Assembly: GCA_017415995.1 (NCBI GenBank)
Contig: JAFQDN010000047.1
Location: 1 to 43,186, forward strand
DNA from: Akkermansia sp.
GTDB lineage: Bacteria; Verrucomicrobiota; Verrucomicrobiia; Verrucomicrobiales; Akkermansiaceae
DNA length: 43,186 nucleotides
Direction: 5' to 3'
A program made the position numbers and the translations under genes. The notes under the pieces were generated by a model. The model was not told where the DNA came from. It saw only the letters and a program-made list of their open reading frames with translations, and did no database searches. This document shows, piece by piece, positions 18,219 to 29,069 of the stretch (the stretch's first letter is position 1; each line of letters begins with the position of its first letter).

Positions 18219-19103
18219 TCACCACATGAGTGCTTTATCCTCTATCACGCTTTCCGGCCAAATCCCCTGCTCTGCCATAAAGGTTTCCCATGCCAGCAGC
18301 ACCTGTTCGAACACGGCGGGATTCACCTCGAAGTGAGTCAGTGTATGGTCACTGTTCGGGCAAAGGATGATTTCTGCCTCATTACCGCATGAGCGCCACT
18401 GCTCACAGAACCATTCACGCATGTCGTAATCAAGCAAAGGATCCGCCATGCCATGCGCACAGAACAAGGGGGGTAAATAGCGGCGGAACAACGCGCAAGG
18501 GTTAATGCTATTTGTATCCGCAACCTCAGCCTTGATGTTCAGGAAACGCGCCTCCGGAGCTTCCACATCAACCACACCGCGGAAAATGGCAACACTGGCA
18601 GGCATAACAGGCGGCACATCCTTGCTGCCGAACTTCCACCACCTGCGAGTCTCCACCATCGGCTGCATGGCGGCATTGAGCGCCAGCAGCGCACCGGCAT
18701 CGGAGCCGGCCAAGGTAATAAGCTCTTGGTCAATCCCCAATCCTGCGGCATTGTGATGAATCCACCGCCAAGCATCCAGGCCATCCATGATGATGTCCTC
18801 GGCGGTCACATCATAGCGGGAGTGGGTACGGTACTCGGGCAAAATACAGACCACGCCTCGGCTGGCCAAATGCATCGCCCATGACACAAACTCTTCATTA
18901 AACTCCAAGGACCACATGCCCCCGTAAAAGAACATCACAGAGGGCAGGAAAGCCTCTGCCGTATGCCCTTGCGGGGCAAATATACGGGCTTTGAGTTCCA
19001 CGCCATCGGCAAAGCGTTTCCACACCACAGTGGGGGCTTTATCCAGCATTCGCCGGCCTCTTGCCTCCTCAGCAGTGCGTGCTTTGCGTTGAAATGACGT
19101 CAT
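18219..19103 (-). CDS. Alpha/beta hydrolase, HSL/esterase-like, with Asp at the nucleophile position
   Basis: A 294-residue cytoplasmic protein with no signal peptide. It has MFFYGGMWS (about 57-65, standing for the HGGG oxyanion loop), the elbow TLAGSDAGALLAL (about 130-142), HGMADPLLDYD near the acid position, and SDHTLTHFE with the catalytic-type His. In this family the elbow is GDSAG, with Ser as nucleophile. Here it reads GSDAG, so the residue between the two glycines is Asp135 (codon at 18699-18701). It may be inactive, or use Asp as dehalogenases do. Divergent from the secreted protein gene at 19168. Substrate unknown. Confidence 0.75.
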   Translation of the reverse strand: MTSFQRKARTAEEARGRRMLDKAPTVVWKRFADGVELKARIFAPQGHTAEAFLPSVMFFYGGMWSLEFNEEFVSWAMHLASRGVVCILPEYRTHSRYDVTAEDIIMDGLDAWRWIHHNAAGLGIDQELITLAGSDAGALLALNAAMQPMVETRRWWKFGSKDVPPVMPASVAIFRGVVDVEAPEARFLNIKAEVADTNSINPCALFRRYLPPLFCAHGMADPLLDYDMREWFCEQWRSCGNEAEIILCPNSDHTLTHFEVNPAVFEQVLLAWETFMAEQGIWPESVIEDKALMW

Positions 19104-19114
19104 ACTCGACCCTT

Positions 19115-19143
19115 AGTATGCAATTTTCTTGCCAAAAAAGCAA
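19115..19143 (-). promoter_or_regulatory. Promoter of the alpha/beta hydrolase
   Basis: Minus strand: TTGCTT (19138-19143), 17-nt spacer, CATACT (19115-19120); the ATG at 19103 follows after 11 nt. Confidence 0.5.
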
Positions 19144-19156
19144 GTCTGATGTACGC

Positions 19157-19162
19157 TATAAA
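19157..19162 (+). promoter_or_regulatory. -10 box of the secreted protein gene at 19168
   Basis: TATAAA lies 5 nt before the ATG. A clear -35 at normal spacing is not visible; TTGCCA (19129-19134) is 22 nt away. The region overlaps the divergent hydrolase promoter. Confidence 0.4.
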
Positions 19163-19167
19163 CAGTT

Positions 19168-20217
19168 ATGAGAGCAATTTTTTTTCAAACCGCCGCCCTT
19201 GGCACACTCCTTTGCTGTGCAGCAGGAGCAGCCACTCCCTCTGCTATTGAGGCAGAACTTAAACGCCGCGAAGCCATGAAAAAAGCGGCAGAGGCATCCA
19301 CTCCCGCTGCCGTGGCTGATATTCTGATGCCGGATCAAGCCAAGGCTCGCCAAGTGGCGGAGACGGTCTACAACACTTGGCGCTTGAGCATGATTCGCGG
19401 CAATGAACAAGCTTGGCGCGCCAGCACCACGCGCTCTCGTCAGATGAAGGTGCGCAACCTCATCGTCTCCCAACGCGGGCAATTCCCCAAAGACTTCTTC
19501 CGCCACACCCAAGAAGCCCCGAATATTGACAACTTCGTCTACGTCGGTTCGCTCATGGGCTGCAAGGGGCAAACCATGGCCTGCACGTACGTCGGTAAAT
19601 TGCAGCTTGGTGATGCTAAAGCTCGTGAAAACGCCTTTGTGCTGGAGTTTGTGCTGGAACAAGGCCGTTGGAAGCTGGACCAAACCCGCTTTTTTGACCT
19701 CACCCAGCTGCCGGATGTCAAAAAGCGCCTCTACAATCGTGATCTCAATCTCCTCAAAGAGCAAGACGGCTTCTTACCCTACAGCAGTATACCGGGTGTA
19801 CCCGCTGCATGCCGCGCTCCGGAGCTCATCGGCAAGGTGTTTGTTGACTGCCCCGGCCGCAATATCGAAATGACCATCAACGGTGTTTCCGTCCACGAGT
19901 TTGATGACGAGCGCCGTGCCGACATCATCTCCGGCGGTCTCCGACGCGGTCAAAATACCATCACCTACAAAATCAAAGACCGTGAGGGGCTCAAGCGTCC
20001 CTCCATGGCTATCGGCATCTTTGTTGCCCCGGAAACGCCCGGCAACAAAGGCGTTTGCGTCTTCGACCACATCTTGGACAGCTCGGATAAAGCCTCCGGC
20101 GGCAGCTTTACCTTCTTCATCAGCAATGATCACATCGCCTCCATGAATCCCAAGTTCAAAGGCGATAAACCTCAGCCCTTCCACGCTGTCCCCCTCAAGC
20201 AAAAGCCGAAAAAGTGA
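19168..20217 (+). CDS. Secreted protein of unknown function
   Basis: A 349-residue protein that I do not recognise. It has a signal peptide (MRAIFFQTAALGTLLCCAAGAATPS, cleavage near 20-22) and a charged Ala-rich helix (IEAELKRREAMKKAAEAS). The next domain contains QVAETVYNTWRLSMIRGNEQAWRASTT and a core FVLEFVLEQGRWKLDQTRFFDL, reminiscent of NTF2-like/DUF4864-type folds that end in GxWK(L/V). After about residue 210 comes a second beta-rich domain (KVFVDCPGRNIEMTINGVSVHEF to IFVAPETPGNKGVCVFDHIL) and a basic tail KQKPKK. It is probably periplasmic. Neighbours are unrelated and it has its own start region. Confidence 0.75.
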   Translation: MRAIFFQTAALGTLLCCAAGAATPSAIEAELKRREAMKKAAEASTPAAVADILMPDQAKARQVAETVYNTWRLSMIRGNEQAWRASTTRSRQMKVRNLIVSQRGQFPKDFFRHTQEAPNIDNFVYVGSLMGCKGQTMACTYVGKLQLGDAKARENAFVLEFVLEQGRWKLDQTRFFDLTQLPDVKKRLYNRDLNLLKEQDGFLPYSSIPGVPAACRAPELIGKVFVDCPGRNIEMTINGVSVHEFDDERRADIISGGLRRGQNTITYKIKDREGLKRPSMAIGIFVAPETPGNKGVCVFDHILDSSDKASGGSFTFFISNDHIASMNPKFKGDKPQPFHAVPLKQKPKK

Positions 20218-20240
20218 TTCGCCTTGACGGGGGTACTAAG

Positions 20241-20310
20241 TACGATTGACGAAGTTTAGAATTCGCGCTCTGCGAGCAACGCGAGCCCGGCCTTCACCTC
20301 GTCAATCGCA
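20241..20310. repeat. Inverted repeat between convergent genes
   Basis: Arms at 20243-20252 and 20299-20308 match over 10 nt (cgattgacga / tcgtcaatcg) and extend to about 14 of 16 nt. Smaller GCTC/GAGC and CGCG pairs lie inside. It sits between the ends of the secreted protein gene and the glycosidase, and may act as a two-way terminator or RNA end structure; no T-run is seen. Confidence 0.4.
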
Positions 20311-20323
20311 CTTTACACATCCG

Positions 20324-22246
20324 TCAGTGACCTTTGGCTTCCAGCACAATGACCCCGAAAGGTTTGAGTTTGAGCTGAGTTACACGGCCGACCTCTGCAA
20401 ACTCCGGCAAGGAATCGCCCTTGGGAGAGCTGAGGGCATAGCGCAGCGGAGCCCCCATCGGCAGCTCAAAGACGGAGGCGGGATCAAAGCTGAAGCACTG
20501 CTCCGTATCAGACGGATTGCGCAGCACCAGAATACCTTTGGCCGGGCTCCAAGAGGCAAAGCCGTATACCTCCAGCGTGGCGGGGTCACCGCCCACCCAG
20601 TGACTATCCACCATGGTATCGGCATTGGCGCGGGTCCACTTAGCAGCGGCAGCCAAGGAATCCCACTCATGGGGTTGCAGCATGGAGGGGGTAATGTACA
20701 CCTCCTGCATCTGCGTACCGAGGCCCAAGCCACTCCAGATTTCATCCGCCAAGTCATCATTTTCCGTTGTCATCAGCCCGCGGGCACCCTTATTGTAAAT
20801 GACACCGTGAGTCATGAGAGAATTGATGGGGAAAAGCGGGGATACTTTCACATTGTGAGCATAAATCATGGCATCACGGAAGGTAATCCACTGCTGGCGC
20901 GCCGTGCCTACGCCACAAAAATCGTGGTCCCAGTTACCGCGCCACACGGAATCCGCAATGCTGAACCAGAACGGGCTAGCCCATGTGCCGGTGGTAAGGT
21001 TGATGTAAATGTCCGGTTTTTCCTCACGCAGCTCATCAATCAGGCAAATGGCAGCCTCAAAATCGGAGCCGAAACGAGAGCCGGGGGCAGGCTCAGCCAT
21101 ACCGGAGCAGCCGTCCAGCTTAAAGTGGTTCACTCCGTTCTCTCGAATCATGTGCAGGCACATATCGCGGAACAAGTCATAATACTTCGGCCCGGAAAGA
21201 GCAAAACCGCGCTCGTTTGTCTCGTAGGTATCCCCGGCAGCAGCCAAACGGTTGAGCTTGGGCTGGCCGTACCCACCCCACGGGGAGAACCACACACCGG
21301 GAGCCGCGCCGTAGTGCGTCATCTGCTTACGGATGTCGCGGAACTCATTGGGCAAGCCGTCATGGAACTGCCACAGCGTCTCCGTGTTGTCCCAGCCGTC
21401 ATCCAGCAGGAAGGAATCCATCACCACGCCACGCTTTACCACCAATTCTTCACCGAAAATGCGTACAGTATCCATCACATCCTGCTCGGAATACGGGGTG
21501 AAGTAGCCGATGTCATACCAGGAATTATAGTTAAAGAGGGGGAAATACGGGCGAGCACGCTCCTCATTGAGGTAGGAAAGCTGGAATGTACGGCGCAGCT
21601 GCCCGGGATGGCAAAAGCCCAGCACTGCGGAAATACGGCTCATTGTACGCGCAGGCAAATGCGTGGTACGCTCCAAGGAGCAGGTAAATCCGTTTTCTGT
21701 CACCTCACTCTTACACAGAGGATTCTCCACACCGGCAAACAATCGATTGCCCGCCGCTACAATCGGAGCCCCCTTCACCGTACCTTCCACACGAGCCTCC
21801 GGAGCCGTTATCTTCAGCAACGTAATCTTACGGGCCGGCATGGCAAATTGCATAGGGGTAATATTCAACCCGGTGCGCAGGTAGGGTTGTCCATCACGCA
21901 GCTCTACCCACCATTCAAGTTTGTAACCATCCGTTGTCACGGCAAAATCCACGCTTGCACGCTGTGCGCGACGACGCTCAACCAAACGCCGAGCCCCCGG
22001 TTGTGCCGGAACCTCACTGTATTTTACCTCTCCGCATATCAAATCAAGCGCGCTGAGCGGTATGCACACATCGGTATATTCCTTTTTGGAGCAGGCCTCA
22101 TCCGTTTTGGCCTCCTGCAACTGTATTGCAAACACCTCACGCCCGAAGTCATAACTCCGGCCATTGATTTTATCCTGCACAGTCACGCCGGCAAAGCTGC
22201 GCCCGGCAGTACGCACTTCTATGCTGATGTATTCGTTCTCAATCAT
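20324..22246 (-). CDS. Clan GH-D (GH36/GH27-like) glycoside hydrolase
   Basis: A 640-residue protein without a clear signal peptide. An N-terminal beta-sandwich (about 1-235) precedes a TIM barrel with FNYNSWYDIGYFTPYS (about 240-255), DSFLLDDGWDN (about 278-288), GVWFSPWGGYGQPKLN (about 316-331), HFKLDGCSGMAEP (about 376-388, Asp380 in the place of the nucleophile of retaining alpha-galactosidases) and SVWRGNWDHDF (about 440-450, candidate acid/base Asp). A small C-terminal beta domain follows (GILVLRNPSDTEQCFSFD to LKPFGVIVLEAKG). The layout matches alpha-galactosidase and alpha-N-acetylgalactosaminidase relatives of GH36/GH27. Such enzymes could act on mucin or plant glycans. Exact family and substrate are uncertain. 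Confidence 0.65.
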   Translation of the reverse strand: MIENEYISIEVRTAGRSFAGVTVQDKINGRSYDFGREVFAIQLQEAKTDEACSKKEYTDVCIPLSALDLICGEVKYSEVPAQPGARRLVERRRAQRASVDFAVTTDGYKLEWWVELRDGQPYLRTGLNITPMQFAMPARKITLLKITAPEARVEGTVKGAPIVAAGNRLFAGVENPLCKSEVTENGFTCSLERTTHLPARTMSRISAVLGFCHPGQLRRTFQLSYLNEERARPYFPLFNYNSWYDIGYFTPYSEQDVMDTVRIFGEELVVKRGVVMDSFLLDDGWDNTETLWQFHDGLPNEFRDIRKQMTHYGAAPGVWFSPWGGYGQPKLNRLAAAGDTYETNERGFALSGPKYYDLFRDMCLHMIRENGVNHFKLDGCSGMAEPAPGSRFGSDFEAAICLIDELREEKPDIYINLTTGTWASPFWFSIADSVWRGNWDHDFCGVGTARQQWITFRDAMIYAHNVKVSPLFPINSLMTHGVIYNKGARGLMTTENDDLADEIWSGLGLGTQMQEVYITPSMLQPHEWDSLAAAAKWTRANADTMVDSHWVGGDPATLEVYGFASWSPAKGILVLRNPSDTEQCFSFDPASVFELPMGAPLRYALSSPKGDSLPEFAEVGRVTQLKLKPFGVIVLEAKGH

Positions 22247-22387
22247 AACTTACGGAATGGTTTTCCTGAACGCAAAGGTAACACATACCACCCCGGATTT
22301 CAAGTATAATGATTTGCTGAGGCAACTCTGAATTCACAATCCTCACACAAGCGACACCCTCAGCCTCTGCGCTCATAACAAAAAGAA

Positions 22388-22416
22388 TTGACAAGAAATC
22401 ATCGGCGTGTTATAAG
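22388..22416 (+). promoter_or_regulatory. Promoter of the secreted protein gene at 22425/22482
   Basis: Perfect TTGACA (22388-22393), 17-nt spacer, TATAAG (22411-22416). Predicted start of transcription is 22423-22425, which coincides with an in-frame ATG at 22425. Confidence 0.75.
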
Positions 22417-22481
22417 AACGTTGCATGCCGAGGAGGAATGCAACATTACGTTTAACCGCGTCATTCAAGTCATTTCATACT

Positions 22482-23243
22482 ATGTTCCGATTTCTGAAAC
22501 GCTGCAGCATTCTACTGGGAGCCGTATCCGCTCTCGCATTGGCACCGCAAGCCCATGCATCAAAGACGGACTCGATAGCCGACTTTATTAAAGACAACCG
22601 CCGCAATGCGGGAGTTGTGGTCAACACGCCTAAGTATGACCAAAACGCAAAGGTCTTTTTCCTTTTCTACTTGGGGTATAATACACACCAACAAGATAAG
22701 CTTGAGGCCGTTACCAAGCCCCTGATTCCGGTCTACAAAAAAATGGCAGGTAGCGGCGCAGAGCTGGTGATGTACCTCGATTTCCCGCCGGAGCAAAACG
22801 ATGCCTCCACTAAAAATAAGAAAGGTAAAGCAAAACGGACGCTGACTATCAAATGCCCGGTCATTAACGTCTTCCACAGCGAAGCTCGCGAGGCCTTGTT
22901 CAAAAAAGATGCCCACGGTAAGGAACAAAGCTATGGCACGTATGAGTTGCGAGCCGTAGATGCCAAGGGTATTCCGATGGCTTATTTCAGCTACAAAAAC
23001 GGCGAGGTTATCATGCGCGATGCCACAACCGGTGACATGAAAACCATCGACAACGGCAGCTATAACGGTAACGAGTGGGTGGGACCTGCTATCTTGGTCA
23101 CTTACCAAGAACTTGTTGCTAAAGTCGCCCCCGAAAAAGATACTGCGGAAACGCCCGCTGAATCAGCGGATAGCGAAGACAAAGCCGCCAAAAAGAAGGC
23201 TAAAAAGAAATCCGGCAAAAAACGCAAAAGCAAGGATTCTTAA
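22482..23243 (+). CDS. Secreted/periplasmic protein of unknown function with lysine-rich tail
   Basis: A 253-residue protein from the ATG at 22482: signal peptide MFRFLKRCSILLGAVSALALAPQAHA. The following thioredoxin-like pattern is NAKVFFLFYLGYNTHQQDKLEAVTKPLIPVYKKMAGSGAELVMYLDF, and the tail is charged (DKAAKKKAKKKSGKKRKSKDS). I do not recognise a family; the middle hints at a thioredoxin-type core without the CxxC pair. An alternative in-frame ATG at 22425 sits exactly where transcription should start and would add 19 residues before the signal peptide. Between the two starts, AGGAGG (22431-22436) precedes a five-codon ORF (22438-22455). Terminator at 23308-23359. Confidence 0.72.
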   Translation: MFRFLKRCSILLGAVSALALAPQAHASKTDSIADFIKDNRRNAGVVVNTPKYDQNAKVFFLFYLGYNTHQQDKLEAVTKPLIPVYKKMAGSGAELVMYLDFPPEQNDASTKNKKGKAKRTLTIKCPVINVFHSEAREALFKKDAHGKEQSYGTYELRAVDAKGIPMAYFSYKNGEVIMRDATTGDMKTIDNGSYNGNEWVGPAILVTYQELVAKVAPEKDTAETPAESADSEDKAAKKKAKKKSGKKRKSKDS

Positions 23244-23307
23244 TGACGCTTGTGGCTTGGCCATGCCATAGCACCCTGCTATCACCGGAGCAAGTCGCAT
23301 TTCATGA

Positions 23308-23359
23308 AGCCGGAGGTTAGCCCGCTGAGGCAGGCTCAACCTCCGGCTCTGTTTTTTTT
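23308..23359 (+). terminator. Strong terminator before dnaK
   Basis: 11-bp perfect stem 23308-23318 with 23338-23348, an inner AGCC/GGCT pair, followed by eight T (23352-23359). It ends the transcript of the secreted protein gene. Confidence 0.85.
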
Positions 23360-23380
23360 GAAATCTTCTAAACCACATGC

Positions 23381-23418
23381 GACAAAATGACGCAGCATCA
23401 CACATGCGTCATTTTGTC
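23381..23418. promoter_or_regulatory. Long palindrome upstream of dnaK (candidate operator)
   Basis: Perfect 14-bp inverted repeat: gacaaaatgacgca (23381-23394) and its complement (23405-23418), separated by 10 nt. It is not a CIRCE element (no TTAGCACTC/GAGTGCTAA pair). No T-run follows, so it is not a plain terminator. The remaining gap to dnaK (23419-23627) is AT-rich, with a TATAAA at 23559-23564 as a possible -10 box but no convincing -35. Confidence 0.5.
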
Positions 23419-23510
23419 ACATTGTTACATTTTGCCTCACTTAGCAGACCTTCACCCACAGACAAATAAAAATATTTTAATTTTTTATCGCATTGATACT
23501 GTGCACATAA

Positions 23511-25547
<2,037 letters not shown>

Positions 25548-25560
25548 TAACCGGACTTCC

Positions 25561-25602
25561 GCAGGCAGGAGTGCCCTTCTCCCAAGGGCGCTCCTACCCT
25601 GC
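25561..25602 (+). terminator. Hairpin between dnaK and groES
   Basis: 12-bp stem 25567-25578 with 25584-25595 (one G-T pair), with extra outer pairing to 25561 and 25602, and no T-run. It may protect or partly terminate the dnaK message. Confidence 0.45.
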
Positions 25603-25647
25603 AACACATCGCACATCATTTTCAACAACAACACACTAAAACACATT

Positions 25648-27620
<1,973 letters not shown>

Positions 27621-27660
27621 GCCTCATTCCATTCACTCATAACACCTCAACTACCCGCTC

Positions 27661-27689
27661 AGCGGGGGCGCAAGCCCCCGCTGCTTTTT
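27661..27689 (+). terminator. groEL terminator
   Basis: Perfect 9-bp stem AGCGGGGGC/GCCCCCGCT around GCAA (27661-27682), then GCTTTTT. The T-run is followed without a gap by the intron remnant at 27690. Confidence 0.88.
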
Positions 27690-27723
27690 GTACGACCGAC
27701 GCGATATGCGCACTGCGGTGAAA
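27690..27723 (+). mobile_element. 34-nt remnant of the group II intron 5' end
   Basis: Positions 27690-27723 are identical to the first 34 nt of the intron-like element that begins at 135 on the minus strand. The identity also includes the CTTTTT before it (27684-27689 and 136-141), which would be the intron's exon-binding target, giving a 40-nt exact match. Sequence after 27723 is unrelated to the intron. Its place directly behind a terminator stem and T-run is the typical target of class C group II introns. Most of the element must have been deleted. Confidence 0.68.
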
Positions 27724-27873
27724 AAGCTGAATGACTGTGCACGTAGGGGATATAGATTGGTTGGCATGTGTGCTCCTAATACAAAAGAAGGAATGAATGT
27801 ACACGGTGTTATTGCGATAATGGAAAAGAAAATTCATTAACGCATAATCTACTCTTTTTTTTAACGCAAACAG
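27724..27873 (+). other. Gap without recognised gene, possible tiny ORFs
   Basis: A short frame MNVHGVIAIMEKKIH (ATG at about 27793) is preceded by AGAAGGA, one of the few Shine-Dalgarno-like sequences in the window. A 21-codon frame from about 27731 overlaps its start. A terminator follows at 27874. Nothing here resembles intron domains V or VI. Confidence 0.25.
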
Positions 27874-27896
27874 AACGCTCAAGAGCGTTGTTTTTT
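27874..27896 (+). terminator. Terminator of an unknown short transcript
   Basis: 7-bp stem AACGCTC/GAGCGTT with a 2-nt loop, then GTTTTTT. No gene on the plus strand ends just upstream apart from the tiny ORFs. Confidence 0.6.
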
Positions 27897-27932
27897 ACAT
27901 TCCCCGGTCTGATTGAACAGGCCGGGGAATGT
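27897..27932. repeat. 13-bp hairpin next to the Pro/His-rich gene
   Basis: 27897-27909 pairs with 27920-27932 (one G-T pair), loop of 10 nt. It may form the 3' end of the minus-strand transcript of the gene at 28004, though without a T-run on that side. Confidence 0.45.
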
Positions 27933-28003
27933 TGCGAAAAGCGAGCGAGCCTGAGCGCGCGTGAAAGGCGGACAGGCTCGCAGGGGAAAGGCGCAGATAG
28001 AGC

Positions 28004-28348
28004 TCAGCGGTGATGGTGGCCATGCCCGTGATGGCCGTGATGCCCGGGGCCATGGGGGACATGGCTATGGTTACCGGGGGGGCAAGGAGGAGGCACAGGG
28101 CGAGGAGCCGGACGGGGAACCACTCTGTGCGGGGGCGGCGGAGGAGCCACACGGCGAGGAGGAGGCGGAGGCACTACCACGCGGGGCGGAGGAGCGGGAA
28201 CAACCACAACCGGGGGAGGAGGTGGTGGAGGCGGGGGCGGAGGTACGCCGGGACCGACAACCACCGTAACGGCAGCAGAGGCCTGAGCCGCCGAGAAGGC
28301 GGAGAAAGCAGCTGCCAACAGAGCGATGTTGTATAATGCTTTTTTCAT
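28004..28348 (-). CDS. Small secreted proline/histidine-rich protein
   Basis: A 114-residue protein from the ATG at 28348: signal peptide MKKALYNIALLAAAFSAFSAAQASA. After it come a VTVVVGPG start, a run of ten or more prolines, repeats of VVVPPPPPRR and HRVVPRPAPRPV type, and a terminal HGPGHHGHHGHGHHHR. No fold is expected apart from polyproline helix. His clusters could bind Ni, Zn or Cu. The frame extends upstream to 28405, but the signal peptide sets the start. It is the twin of the gene at 28520 in layout. The GC-rich skewed sequence comes from Pro and His codons. Function unknown. Confidence 0.7.
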   Translation of the reverse strand: MKKALYNIALLAAAFSAFSAAQASAAVTVVVGPGVPPPPPPPPPPPVVVVPAPPPRVVVPPPPPRRVAPPPPPHRVVPRPAPRPVPPPCPPGNHSHVPHGPGHHGHHGHGHHHR

Positions 28349-28452
28349 GATGTGAAAAGTAAGGTTAGGGCAAAAAAGCCCGGTTCCGTTATATATAGAC
28401 ACCAAACAGAGTAAATCTGCTCAATGATGAAAACGTTTTTTTGTATTATTAC

Positions 28453-28494
28453 AAAAACGGCGAGCCGATTACGCAGGGGTAAAAAGGCTCGCCG
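28453..28494 (-). terminator. Terminator of the His-rich gene at 28520
   Basis: 9-bp stem CGGCGAGCC/GGCTCGCCG (28458-28466 with 28486-28494), followed on the minus strand by five T (28453-28457). Confidence 0.7.
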
Positions 28495-28519
28495 AGCTCT
28501 CTCAACTCAAAAACAGGGA

Positions 28520-28870
28520 TTAATGGTGGCGGTGACCACGATGAGGGGGAGGAGGCGCGGGGTGGTGGTGTTTGCCCTTTTTAGGTTTGTGTGGCTTGTG
28601 GTGCTTGGGCTTGCCGTGGTGATGGTGGTGATGATCACAACAGCAATGACCATGCATGTGGTACAAAGCAGCGCAGCGTACGCAATGCTTTTTTACCCAG
28701 TGATGCCGTGGCGGAGGTGGAGGCGGAGGCGGCACAACTACCACGTGCGGATGAGCTACTGCAACCGGTGCCACGGAGGGCAACGGACTCTTAGCGGCGT
28801 GTGCATTCGGCAACACCGAAGCTACCACAACCGCGCCGACCATTACGATGCTTGACAGGATCTTATTCAT
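28520..28870 (-). CDS. Small secreted histidine/cysteine/proline-rich protein, likely metal-binding
   Basis: A 116-residue protein with signal peptide MNKILSSIVMVGAVVVASVLPNAHA, a VVVVPPPPPPPP block, then HHWVKKHCVRCAALYHMHGHCCCDHHHHHHG (Cys and His dense, about 55-85, with CxxC), and a tail of PKHHKPHKPKK repeats ending HRGHRHH. The Cys/His cluster suggests binding of soft or borderline metals in the periplasm or at the surface. Same architecture as the gene at 28004 (signal, polyproline, His tail), which suggests an old duplication or a shared role. Function unknown. Confidence 0.72.
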   Translation of the reverse strand: MNKILSSIVMVGAVVVASVLPNAHAAKSPLPSVAPVAVAHPHVVVVPPPPPPPPRHHWVKKHCVRCAALYHMHGHCCCDHHHHHHGKPKHHKPHKPKKGKHHHPAPPPPHRGHRHH

Positions 28871-29069
28871 GATGATTCAGAGGGACTTCTATGCCCATTC
28901 AGTAAATACGACACCACAAACAAACTTTTTGTTCAATAAAAATAATAATTTTTGCATTTTAATTGATAAAAAATGCAAATTTTAACAATTTTACGAGACA
29001 AAGCCTCCTCAAACGCACGCGAGATACGATATCAGACAAACCAACGGAAGCCTTATGCAGACGCCTCCA

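Noticed and set aside
20246..22309. 687-codon plus-strand ORF
   Set aside because: It is antisense to the clan GH-D glycosidase, which has recognisable catalytic motifs; the plus-strand translation has none and no start region.
28424..28855. 143-codon plus-strand ORF opposite the His-rich gene
   Set aside because: Mirror of Pro/His codons; the minus-strand product has a clear signal peptide and terminator.
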